The notes beneath the pieces are model-generated. The model searched no databases, was not told where the DNA came from, and was given only the letters and a program-made list of their open reading frames with translations. The translations under genes and the position numbers were made by a program. Shown here piece after piece: positions 22,977 to 33,189 of a stretch of 64,000 nt of DNA (the stretch's first letter is position 1; each line of letters begins with the position of its first letter). Source of the stretch: Toxonevra muliebris (lineage: Eukaryota > Arthropoda > Insecta > Diptera > Pallopteridae); the NCBI GenBank assembly GCA_963691655.1, contig OY829326.1, positions 111,015,388 to 111,079,387 of the forward strand, read 5' to 3'.

Positions 22977-23997
22977 CAAGGCCGTATTTAGGGGGAGGTT
23001 TTGGGGGTTCTGACCCCCTCCCCCCCGAAATGTGGAAACTTTATTCTAATTTTTGAGATTAATTGCCAATGGATGGAAAAAAAGTCAAAATAAAATCTAT
23101 TTAACGATATTTTTTACTTCCATTGGTTTTTTTTTCTAAAAAGTCAAATATAAAAAATAAATTTAGTTACAATATGCGATCAAATCCGATTTGTTTTCTT
23201 CGACATGAGGTTTGACTACGGATTCAAAAAGAGAAGGTGATACTGAGCACTATTGCATTCATAGTTTTTCTAGATCAGTAACTATTTTTGATTTAAAGTT
23301 TCGTCCTGAATCAGTTTGAAAAGTTAAAAAATTAATAAAAATAGAAAAAATTATCGGATCCTTGTAAAATTAGACTTGCTTGAACCCCATTTTTTTCCTA
23401 AAACGTGACGTGATGGGAAGTTTTGACCTCAGATTCGTGTTCAACGTGAAAAATTATTTCGCAAAAACTCCATCTTATTTGCAGTTTTAGTAGAAAATCT
23501 TAAAATGTAATTAATTTTTTAACCCATTATTGCTCAGAGCACCACGACTAGAAAGATCTCTTTCAATGCTGTGACTTCACGAATTTAGGGAATATAAGCC
23601 AACCTCATCCGGGTTCCTTATCATTGATAATGGCTCAAATTTCCAATGATGATCATTTGAAAAAATGAGCCTCTACTATTTTTGGTAATTTTTTTGAGGT
23701 TGGGTACATCATCAGTAGTGGGAAGTCAATGAGTTAATGAAATTATGTCCCTCAATAATAATATTTATTTGAAAAAAATTTAATTTGATTTTTGTCACTT
23801 TTGGCCATTTTTTTGAGGTTAAGATTAAAAAAATCGGAAAATTTTTCCTAAAACTTTAATTTTATAGGGTCCATCAAATGTATCATTGATTTAATTTATT
23901 GTATTTAAAAATCAGTTTGATAAAAATTATTCATGAATATTTTCTTCGAATGAAAAGCCCCCGCCCCCCCCGAAAAAAATTTCTGGCTACGGCCCTG
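22977..23997. mobile_element. Non-autonomous hAT-like element, complete
   Basis: The left end CAAGGCCGTA and right end TACGGCCCTG (its reverse complement CAGGGCCGTA) are bracketed by a perfect 8-bp duplication GGTCGTTT (22969-22976 and 23998-24005). G-rich next to the left end and C-rich next to the right. The 1021 bp have no transposase. A second, interrupted copy starts at 37803. The 8-bp duplication plus CA...TG ends support hAT. Confidence 0.9.
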
Positions 23998-24154
23998 GGT
24001 CGTTTGGCAACCGAACAGCTTTGCTCGAATTTCACGACAATTCATTCAATTGATCGCTCGTTTGGACGATCATTTCGGCTGTAAATATTTTGTAGCCCTC
24101 GAAAAGTTTGGCGAATAGAACACGATTTTTTTAAATAAATTTTAACAATCTTGT

Positions 24155-24222
24155 TAGTGTAGTGTAGTGTAGTGTAGTGTAGTGTAGTGTAGTGTAGTGT
24201 AGTGTAGTGTAGTGCAGTGTAG
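24155..24222. repeat. (TAGTG)n pentanucleotide microsatellite
   Basis: About 13 tandem copies with two interruptions near the right end (GCAGTG and AGCG). It creates a periodic but meaningless peptide on the minus strand. Confidence 0.97.
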
Positions 24223-24483
24223 CGCTCCATGGTAAAATTGTGGCTATGACAGAAATCAAACGTCGTAGAATGACAGTGTTGCAACCTGCAATAAACAGTT
24301 AAAGTTCAGACATAGCTATTGAAAAAGATTTTATTTGTACATATTTAGAAGGGACCTGTAACTTCAAACCGAATCCGAATGGTAAAGTTGAAAGCTTTTC
24401 TTAAGCAATTTTTGCTCTTAAAAGTAACCCATTGCCAAAGAAGAAGTGGTGCCGTGTATGAAAATTTTGGATTTCTGTTTATA

Positions 24484-24550
24484 ATTTCTGACCGTGCCGA
24501 GTATCGAAGCCAAGCACCTTGCTCTGTAGTGCAGCACACTAACCATTAGT
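24484..24550 (-). repeat. tRNA-like segment, possible SINE head
   Basis: The minus strand contains GCTTCGATACT (24500-24510), close to the Pol III B box, and TGGTTAGTGTG (24535-24545) in the A-box position. The gap between them (24 bp) is a little short. No clover-leaf with paired arms can be drawn convincingly, and no tail or second copy is seen. Confidence 0.3.
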
Positions 24551-24551
24551 T

Positions 24552-26800
24552 CATCATTCGAGTAATTACAATCCATCAGAAGTGACCTACGTGATAGGAG
24601 TTCGAATATTCCCAGTAGAAGGTACATCTGTTGTTGGAGGCGACTAAAATATTTTGTAGAGGTGAAGAGTGTAACTGAAAAGGTCTCAATGTTGGTTGAA
24701 TAATGTTGCTAGCAAAAAGTTGGTATCTGATACACAACTAAGAGAAATTACAGTAACTCTAGTAGTGCTGCACTAGCTGGCATTGCATGAGTATTCTAGC
24801 ACAACGCAAACGAGTGAAAAGCCACTGTTGTAAGATGCGATAGCGAAAAGGATTACTCATCTACATCTCAAAGAAGATTTGCAATGAGCAGATTAGATTA
24901 TTTGAAATAATATATGATTCTTTAAATCCACATGATATATTTCATTAATTTATAATGTATTAATAACACAGCATAATTCGTTTTTTTTTTTTTTTTAAAT
25001 ATCAACACATTTAATTGAGTTAGCATTTAATTTAATTAATAAAGCATTTATTATATTTTAATTAAATGAACTATTTGTTTACATAAAAAATGTTGAAATT
25101 ATTGACATGTTATCAAAATAAATAATATATTTACAAATGGAATTTTGCTCATTGCAATTTTACATAATAAATATTATTTTTGAGTTACATTAGTAATAAA
25201 ATTGTTTTGTACTAAAAATTCAAATGAATTTGATTTGCGTGTTTACACAATTTTTTTTTTCCAAAAATTCTAGCTTTATACACAGAAACAAATATGTACT
25301 TAACTACATATGAATACGAAATTAAATAAAAATTCTGTAATTGAAAAATGTAATTAAAAAATATTTTGACTATGGATTTGAAATTCAAATGCAATGAACA
25401 AAATTGACAATTGAATGAACTGTAGCATCTGAAGCATCATATTCATGCGCTTTATATTCGTATTCGATAGGTTCTTTGAAATCCCTTAAAAGTCTTTTGA
25501 AAATTGATTTTTAATTGAGTTTCTCGCATGTGGTCGTAGTTTAAGGCTTGCATCATCAAACAAAACAAAAAAACTAGAAAAAAAAGAATAAAGTGAACAA
25601 AAACTCCACTGTTCTATAACTTCTATACTGAGATACTTGCAAATGCTGCTCTTTTTTACGTAGATAGAGCATATTCCCTGCAGCTTTTGTTTTTCTCAGA
25701 ATGGAACAAGAAATTCCAATTTGATTACAAAGTGAATGTAGATGATATCCATCAGTTGGTTTTTATCTATGTGTAGGCAAGTGTGTGTGTATTGCATAAT
25801 CTATTACTTCCCCAAGTAGAAACAAGAAATGAATTTTTTTTGCTTATATATAGCATTGGCCTTCGTTGACATTCAAATGCAACAATCATTGAAGACCACA
25901 AAAATCAGTTTCATTTATTCTGTAGAATAATATGATTACAATTTTTATTTTCTTAACGTTTGAAACTCTTATAAGTGAATCGCTTGAGATTAGGAATTTT
26001 CAGTTCATTAAAATTTACATCACTCTATGAATTTAGAAAGTCTAACTTGAATAAATTTTATTATCAATATGAAGTAAGATAGCAAACGCTCATGTCAAGA
26101 TGAAATATAGGAAATGACATAGTAACAAATCTGTCGTGAAAAAGAAGAACAACTTAAGTCGTCTTAAAAAATTAAAACTTATTGTATATTTTGGATCAAA
26201 TTTTTTTTGATAAAAGTAACTATTACAATATTTCAATTTGTTTAAAATGACCAAACTATAAAAGATATAGAAGAACTTTCAATATTTTGGTAAGTATAAT
26301 CAAATACTTATATGCAATAAGTCTTAATTTTTCTTGAGTCGACTTAACCTGTTCTTCTTCTCTAATAAATATATACATAAATTTTTTCCTATTATATTTA
26401 CACATATGATATTAATTATCCGCATTAATATGTATTTACATTATGAATATATTGCAAGTACGTATGTCTTTGCAATGTACCCGAGTAAAAAAGAAGGAAA
26501 TTCTCAGAAAAAAAAATTAAAATTAAGTGTACATCTCTTTTTCATAAGAATTCTCAATTTTTTACTTCATTTGCATAATTGTTAACATTAATGAAAGAAA
26601 AGAAGAGTCGCATTGCCATATAATTTTGAAATAATATCATAAAGGATAATGAGAGTGCTTTATACCAAGGGTTTCATTAGTGGTGAAAGGAGAATAAGTA
26701 GTTGTTATTGATATAATTGCAAAAACAAATACATTATAAAATTCAAGGTTTGTATATGAATGAGCAATACCATTAATGTTTCGTATTTATTTATAGAAGT
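24552..26800. other. Intergenic DNA, no gene recognised
   Basis: AT-rich. All open frames are under 85 codons and low-complexity. Confidence 0.45.
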
Positions 26801-26806
26801 GTGGAC

Positions 26807-26830
26807 AGTAGCGGACCCAGTGGGGAAACG
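26807..26830. repeat. hAT-like terminus CAGTAGCGGACCC
   Basis: Resembles the CAGTGGCGGATCC class of hAT ends seen also at 9756, 11141 and 30327. No inverted partner was found nearby. Confidence 0.3.
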
Positions 26831-26911
26831 TGAATATTATATTTTATTATAATAAAATAATTTAAACTGTTTATTCTTCATATATAAATCTTTATATACA
26901 TATATAATCGT

Positions 26912-26994
26912 AGAGTTTTGTGTGTATGACAAAACTCTGAGATTATATCGGTCTAGTTGTGACATCGTGTAACTTCTGAACAACTAGACCGATA
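26912..26994. repeat. Two adjacent perfect hairpins
   Basis: AGAGTTTTG...CAAAACTCT (26912-26938, 9-bp stem). Next, TATCGGTCTAGTTGT...ACAACTAGACCGATA (26946-26994, 15-bp perfect stem). They are probably part of a dispersed repeat that continues to the right with the phrase AAGTGGGCGTGGCACC. Confidence 0.8.
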
Positions 26995-27319
26995 GAAATC
27001 ATATTTCCAGAATATATTTTCTTAGGCATGAGGATAATGGCTTTTAGGAAAGTGGGCGTGGCACCTTTCATACAATCCTAATAGTTTTCTGGGTTTATCT
27101 CAAGAACCATTTATAGAACAGTACAGAAATTTGGTACAATAACGAGAATTGACAATGCCATGCTACAACAAAAATATAGGTGGGATTGACAAAGGGAGTG
27201 TGGCACCTTCCATATAACCTGAATTTCCATTATGAGATATCATAAGTGGCATTTATGGTACGGTACTGAAATTTAAATTCATTCAGTTTGTTGGATTAAT
27301 GGGTGTGGTACCATGCTTC

Positions 27320-27790
27320 ACTTTTATTTTCTACTACTATTTTTACTACTAATTCTACTATTTCTACTACTAATTCTACTATTTCTACTACTTTTTCTAC
27401 TACTATTTTCTACTTGTTTTAAATTTCTTTTTTTCTGCAAAATTTTCTTATGTTTTACTACTTTTTCAACCAATGTTTTCTACTACTAGTTTAGTACTTT
27501 TTTCTACTTCTTTTTTAATACATTTTTTCTTATTTTCTAATATTTTTCACTACTATTTTTTACTACTTTTTTTTCTACTATAATTTTTTACTATTATTTT
27601 TAACACTCTTTTTATTTATTTTGCTACTACTTTTTCTGCTACCTTTTTACTGTTCCTTTACAAAAATTTGTAATACAATTTTCTATACTTTTTCCTACTA
27701 CCATTTCAACTACTATTTTCTTCTACTTTTTTGAGGCTATTTTCTACTACTTTTTCTATTCCTTTTTCTACTATTATTTTTACTAATTTA
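27320..27790. repeat. Degenerate TTCTACTAC low-complexity tract
   Basis: About 470 bp made of irregular variants of CTACTACTTTTT and TTCTACTAC. A decayed pyrimidine-rich microsatellite, with no gene. Confidence 0.9.
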
Positions 27791-27794
27791 TGAA

Positions 27795-28985
27795 ATATCT
27801 CAAGAACCTGCCTAGCTATGTCAAAATCCGATAGGTGGCGCTGTAATAAATTCTTTACTAAATTCAATTTTTATAATATTTAGCAAATGGGTCCATACTT
27901 TTAAATAGTTTTTGGAATTAGATATAACTTCTAGAACGGTTTTTGATATTTTTCTACAAATTAAATAGTTTAAAAAATGCCAATTTTGATGCCTTATTTT
28001 TATATCTAGAATTTTTACCAAATTCAATGTACGTCCTTGAAGCTTAAATTGTCATTACCAATATTCATTTTTAAACACCAAGAAACTTCATTCTTCTTCG
28101 TTGAAATAAACTTCAATTTTCCCTATTCTTCGTAGAAAGGTCAGAACAACGTCTGCGTCAACTAGTATTATCTAATTTTGAATATTTCATAATCTTTTTT
28201 CAATGCAACTATTAATTAAATTAAATCTGAAACTTCAGCGCTAATTTCTATATGACTTATTTTTGAAAAACTGGTTCTGCTCTGGTTCTTAAACTTATTT
28301 TAGATCTGGTTTTTGATTTGACTTTGGTCCAATTTTTGGCTGCAGTTTTGATTTGATTTGTGGTCTGGCTTTAAACTGAATTTGAGTATGAGTTTTTTGA
28401 GCAATTACAAGCGATTGTTTTGTACAAAAGAAAATATGTTTGAAATGGCTCCTTCAGTTTTAATAAGAGATTATGAAGAAACAATGCGGAATGCGGAAAT
28501 GTTGAGTTCTGGCCAGTATTCGTTTTTACTTACATAGTAACATTGAGGACATTTTTCATTATCTATTACTTTTTTTTGTGGTTTTTGTTCACGTATTTTT
28601 TGTGGTGTTTTTCGTTATTTTGGGACTTTATTTATTTCTTTATGAAAATATGCCCCAATTTGGAGTAATGTTTCATTTCAGCTGTGGGGCATTTTACAAT
28701 TGAGGCCAAATTTTACGGAGCTGTATTAAAAACATATATTTTTTTTTATAAATTACACTATGTGACAGTGAAAATATACTTTCCTTGAGACATAGCTCAA
28801 ATTATAGGTATAGTCAAGCAGAAAAAACCTGCATACTAAGAGTTTTGAATTGACCCTCAACATCTGGACTTAGGGCCGAAAAATCCATTTTTGATAGGTT
28901 AAAGCCCGTAACTTTATTTTCATTTATTCAATTAGTCTGTTTTTGTATGTCATTTATTTAGTTGCTTACAACTATGTACAAATTT
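27795..28985. other. Intergenic DNA, no gene recognised
   Basis: AT-rich. A weak TCTGGTTTTGATTTG-like repetition occurs at 28260-28390. No coding signal. Confidence 0.4.
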
Positions 28986-28989
28986 CTTA

Positions 28990-29535
28990 AATGTCTCAAG
29001 GACTACCGGAGTTAGAGGGCAAAATATTAGGAAATTCGACATTCGTCGCTGTAGCGTTCACTGGTCCTTCGCCTCACGTAGGATACGAAGAGGTTGAATT
29101 TGGACTCTTCAAAGAAGACCACTTTTCTCCAATCAAGCACAGTCAAACTTTCTCGTTGTTTGGCCCAATGCAGACGTTTTCAAAGCTAGTTGTCAAAACT
29201 GGCTTTTTGGCAGGCCGTCCAGCGCACAAACCGAATTCTTGAAGTCTTTGGAGAACAGTTCTCGTGCTGAATTTGGAACTACTGTCTCTCCAAATGTCTT
29301 CATCAGTTTTAAAGCGATTTTGCGGATACATGCGTTTCAGGAGCCGATCTTCTGAGGAATTGGTCTTTCGGACAGATCTTGAGTCGGATTTTCTCTTGAT
29401 TGATCCGATTCTTTCGTGTTTCCTCAAAAAATCACTAATTGACGACTTACTGAACCCAACTCTTGCACTTATGTCATGACGGCTTAATTTTTTCAGCCGT
29501 AACGCCAAAATTGCGATTTTGTCGTATTCACTCAT
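28990..29535 (-). pseudogene. Tc1-like transposase, N-terminal half
   Basis: Begins MSEYDKIAILALRLKKLSRH. The first helix-turn-helix contains GFSKSSISDFLRKHERIGSI and the linker KTNSSEDRLLKRMYPQNRFKT. The second contains STRTVLQRLQEFGLCAGRPA, then KKPVLTTSFE. After a frameshift near 29145 the catalytic domain opens with DWRKVVFFEESKF. Family members have DESKF there, so the first catalytic Asp has become Glu. The frame then decays near 28990, and the second Asp and final Glu are missing. Clear Tc1-type layout, 3'-truncated and catalytically dead. Confidence 0.85.
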
Positions 29536-29639
29536 TATCTTTTTCTTTAATAAAGTTAAAGTGGTGTAATCTGTAAAACTAGTAGACGCTAAAATCTGTA
29601 AAATCTTGCTGTTTTTTTAAACTGTTTTAAAGAAATTTT

Positions 29640-30318
29640 CCAGAATTTCCTATCATTTGATATATTACAATTTATTCAACAATTTTTATGCAACTTGTTT
29701 TAAACAATAGTGTTGGTTAATCCATTTTCCTTTTCTCTCGATAGTTACAAACACATATACAAGTATATGTATATTGAGTGCATGTATTTAAATTGCTAAA
29801 ATATGTCAACAGCACACAATATCAGATTATGCAACAATAAACTTTGTTAAGACACACGTGTTTGCATAAGCAAATTTTGCACCCATTGTGCTTTTTTGTG
29901 TGTATGTTTGCTATAAAACAAAACGAGCTTAAAATTCATAGCTATTTTTGCATGCATATGAATGCGATCATTTGTGGTATAATTTAATTTGTTTTTTTTT
30001 TTTTTTTTTTAACCGTACTTTATTTCAAACACATATGCATATTTACATAAAAATGTGTAAATGTATGCATTTACATACATTTCAAGTGAATTTACAGAAC
30101 TTACAATTCCCAGGTATTGTACTTTTATGTGCCCACATTCTCTGTGTATAATATTTACATTTGTATATTCAAATTTACGAAATTACAAATACATTACGAA
30201 TACAATTTTGACTATTAGATTTTGCCTATTTTGCCAGTTTCTCATATCCGTATGTCAATTACTACAATTCCCATGTTACAAATACATTCATGTGCATATA
30301 CAAGTAAATAAGTACATA
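29640..30318. other. Intergenic DNA, no gene recognised
   Basis: AT-rich, with many ACATACATATG-type strings and a poly-T run at about 29990-30010. Nothing else seen. Confidence 0.45.
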
Positions 30319-30326
30319 CCTTTATC

Positions 30327-30480
30327 CACTAGCGGATTCAAAGATTTCTAAAAGAGGAGCTTTAATTTTTTCGTCCTTTTTTCCATTTATCGTCAATGTT
30401 CAAAATGTTTGAGATTTTCAATTGTTTGAAGTTATCCTACTTTCCCCCTCCCCCTTCTTCACCCATAAGATCCGCTATTG
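30327..30480. mobile_element. Small hAT-like MITE
   Basis: The left end CACTAGCGGATT and the right end (reverse complement CAATAGCGGATC) match at 10 of 12. Flanking 8-mers are CCTTTATC (30319-30326) and GTTTTATC (30481-30488), 6 of 8 identical and consistent with a decayed hAT duplication. The 154 bp are non-coding. Confidence 0.6.
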
Positions 30481-30488
30481 GTTTTATC

Positions 30489-31545
30489 CTTCGGATATAT
30501 GTGAATTCATGTGGAAAATTAGGATTTATAGAAAATATAATGTAATTTTGCAACGAAAAGTTATTCGTTAAAGAGCAATAATGTGTAAGAGAATGCACAG
30601 AAATTGTAAATGGTTCATACATACTTCTTTTCCATAAATACTTATGTAGACTTGTGTATTCAGTAAACAAATATTGATGCAAATTATATATGTATATTAG
30701 ATAGAATGGAAACATTTTAAGGAGTTTATCGTAGTTCAATAGTTGGTCATGTTCTCCAGCTTGTCGAATGTGCAACGTATGTAAAATAATGCCATTATAA
30801 CTCACAATTACATACAACAAATCAACGTCAATATTTATTACAATTCCTCCTTCAAAATTCCTAAAATCAAAAATCACATGTAAGTAGCAACATACAACAA
30901 TTCATCAATTATGTAGTATGTATATGTGCAAACCAAATTTCCAAATTAATTCAGTTTTCATTTAGGATATAAACATTTAATTGTCTCATTCAATATTTAT
31001 TATATAACAACACTTATTCGTGTTTAAGACAAGTTAAAAAGAATTTTCATTTCAGATATGCGACTACAACTTGTTGATTCCAATCTCAAATTGAAAAGAC
31101 ATTGATATGCCGCTAGACGCTCACAGGAAGTAAACATTTGATTTTATAGCCAAGGCATAAAGTAATCAATATTCCAATAAAAACTTGTCTGCACTCATTT
31201 TGGTTTTTGGAACGTGACCTTTTAGCATTGTAGCCTAAAAATACATAGTCACATTAAATGTGGATAAGCGCCAGCAACGATTACTTTATTAGCCTGTGAA
31301 AAGTTTATTATTATTATTTGCCAAATGAATGAAAATAATAAATTATTCAATTTAAACATTTAAAAATGTTTAAGGCATTTTTTTATTATTGAATTAAATA
31401 GTGGAGGATGAGAAAATGCGACTCTAACTGAAGGTTGCCTAATATCTGTTTGTAATCAGTAATGAGGCTATAATGATAAATTTAGAAATGATTTAAATAT
31501 TTAATTATAGAAAATAAAAAATTCTTATTTTATGCTTTATGGGCG
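30489..31545. other. Intergenic DNA, no gene recognised
   Basis: AT-rich. The 146-codon minus-strand frame at 30437-30877 overlaps the MITE end, has no domain, and looks like chance. Confidence 0.45.
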
Positions 31546-31546
31546 C

Positions 31547-31676
31547 AAGCATGAACGCCTGACTGAATGAGAGAGGTAGAAAAGTAGGTAGTAAGAAAAA
31601 GACAGGCGAGTTTCTATCTCTTGCTTACTATCTATTTTTTCTACCAATCTCTTTCAGATATGTATTCATGCTGGCA
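31547..31676. repeat. Imperfect foldback, about 130 bp
   Basis: The left arm AGCATGAA...GAGAGGTAGAAAAGTAGGTAGTAAG mirrors the right arm CTTACTATCTATTTTTTCTACC...TTCATGCTGG. The arms match over most of 48 bp with gaps. It could be a small MITE or a structured transcript; no duplication is evident. Confidence 0.6.
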
Positions 31677-31871
31677 GCCACTATCGAAACGCAGATAACA
31701 ATTCAAAATAACGAACATTAAACACTGAGCTTTGACACTCTGTATCTCTTAAAGTAGTAGCCACTATAATCGAATATTTTTAGACTTTAGTGTTTTAATA
31801 TTTAAAGTTTTTTCTTAAATTGTTAATATTTTTTGAACATATGAGACTTGAAAGAAAAGTGTTTGTGTTTT

Positions 31872-32066
31872 TGTAAGGATGAAGAAATTGAAACACCGGA
31901 AAATTATTATTTTGAGGTCTTTTATTGAGCAATGTTCGATTGTGAGTGAAAAAATATTTTTCAAGTCATACAAAAATTCAGGCAAACAAATTCAATACAT
32001 GTTTTTCATTATTCGAAACCTGTATATAACAAGTATATAGCAAAAGCAAGTATATAAACTTCAACA
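31872..32066 (-). repeat. 3' LTR of the copia-type element
   Basis: 195 bp, ending TGTTG/TACA on the element strand. It differs from the other LTR by a few substitutions, a 3-4 bp indel, and an extra 14 bp or so of ACAAGTATATAGC. Confidence 0.9.
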
Positions 32067-32093
32067 CTATCCCTTAATGAAAACCCATACAAA

Positions 32094-32500
32094 TTACAGC
32101 ATGCCTAATTTAGTGCAAAGTGTTTTGTATTTAAGTTTACTCAAAGATTTTGTAAATATATCAGCTAAGGAAGTTTGTCTGCTCATCTTCACAGCAAGCA
32201 GCTTTCGAAATAACAATACTTTCCTTGCAGGACCTTGTGGACAAAATTTCTGTTGCAGGACAATCCACGCTTCCCTCGAGGTTTTACAGTTTTTGATGTA
32301 TCCCAACTGTGACCGCTTAATGCTTAATAAAATTGTTGACAGCGCCTTTTGGTCTTTTGTTTTCCAGTCTGTGGAGTCTCCATCGCAATCCTGAGCATTT
32401 CTCATTGGTCTCTGTATCGACCCATCTACATAGCCCCACAAATCCAGGCTAATAAGAATGCAGCGAATATGCACCTTCCATCAGTCGAAATTTCTTCTTT
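32094..32500 (-). pseudogene. Copia gag N-terminus fused in frame to the pol C-terminus
   Basis: The upstream part reads as copia-type gag: WKVHIRCILISLDLWGYVDGS, then a DQKALSTILLSIKRSQLGYI helix pair and REAWIVLQQKF. Around residue 100 it switches to TSLADIFTKSLSKLKYKTL and ends LCTKLGML-stop. ADIFTK...LGM is the conserved end of copia pol, just after RNase H. Protease, integrase, RT and RNase H are therefore deleted. One in-frame stop lies upstream, before WKVH. The 126-codon open stretch is 32094-32474. The fusion may be incidental to the deletion. Confidence 0.85.
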
Positions 32501-32548
32501 CAAGCTTTTCAATATTTTATAACGAACTCATCCTTTCTCTCTATGTGT

Positions 32549-32571
32549 GGCCCATAACCTTTGTAAGGACG
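32549..32571 (-). promoter_or_regulatory. Primer-binding site, initiator-Met tRNA type
   Basis: Directly inside the 5' LTR the minus strand reads AAGGTTATGGGCCACACA. It matches the start of the Drosophila copia primer site (GGTTATGGGCCCAG), which pairs with an internal part of initiator tRNA-Met. Confidence 0.8.
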
Positions 32572-32749
32572 AAGAAATTTAAACACTAGAAAATTATTAT
32601 TTATAGGTCTTTTATTGAGCAATGTTCGATTGTGAGTGAAAAAATATTTTTCAAGTCATACAAAAATTCAGGCAAACAAATTCAATATATGTACGTTTTT
32701 CATTATTCGAAACTTGTATATAACAAAAGCAAGTATATAAACTCCAACA
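32572..32749 (-). repeat. 5' LTR of the copia-type element
   Basis: 178 bp, the same family as 31872-32066. The minus strand contains GTTTATATACTTGC, a likely TATA-type promoter core. Confidence 0.9.
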
Positions 32750-33189
32750 GTTTTGTCCTCCTTTCTATCTCTCTCTCTCTTTCTCTCTGTATTGTATCAG
32801 TTGTACTATATGGCTTCTAATTACCTGTCCTTTGGTTAATGTGTTGATTTGTCATACCCCTATCAAGTCGCTTCATATGAAAATGAATGAATTTAAAAGT
32901 TGGTATCAAATCACTCTACACCATTTGTAATTATATGCATAGTATCAATTTCAACATTAAATTTCATTGTACGTATGTATGTTTTTTACATTACAAATCA
33001 GACTTTATCAATAATTACATATTTGAAGTAAATGACAATATAATAGTAATATCTCCGAATGCATAACAATATAAACAATAATGAGAAGTTTATTGATATT
33101 ACAAATTATCTCAATATTTTTTTCATTTTTCCTATTATGTTATAAATTACTTATGAACATTCATTAATAAATAATTTTCTTATCGGTAA

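Larger units (their letters stand above)
31872..32749 (-). mobile_element. Copia-type LTR element, internally deleted
   Basis: Both LTRs, a tRNA-type primer site and a perfect 5-bp target duplication GTTTT (31867-31871 and 32750-32754) are present. Total length is 878 bp against roughly 5 kb for a full copia. On the minus strand the LTR starts TGTTGGAGTT, close to Drosophila copia. The interior keeps only a gag N-terminal part fused in frame to the last codons of pol. It cannot move alone, but its ends look competent. Confidence 0.92.

Noticed and set aside
24042..24284. Minus-strand frame with HYTTLHYTTL repeats
   Set aside because: It is the translation of the TAGTG microsatellite.
24484..24550. 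A functional tRNA gene
   Set aside because: Box spacing is short and no acceptor or anticodon stem pairs properly; at best a SINE head.
27320..27790. Possible CRISPR-like or satellite array
   Set aside because: Irregular TTCTACTAC variants without fixed unit or spacers; a decayed simple repeat in a eukaryotic genome.
30437..30877. 146-codon minus-strand frame
   Set aside because: Crosses the end of the hAT MITE, biased toward Tyr, Ile and Leu, with no motif.
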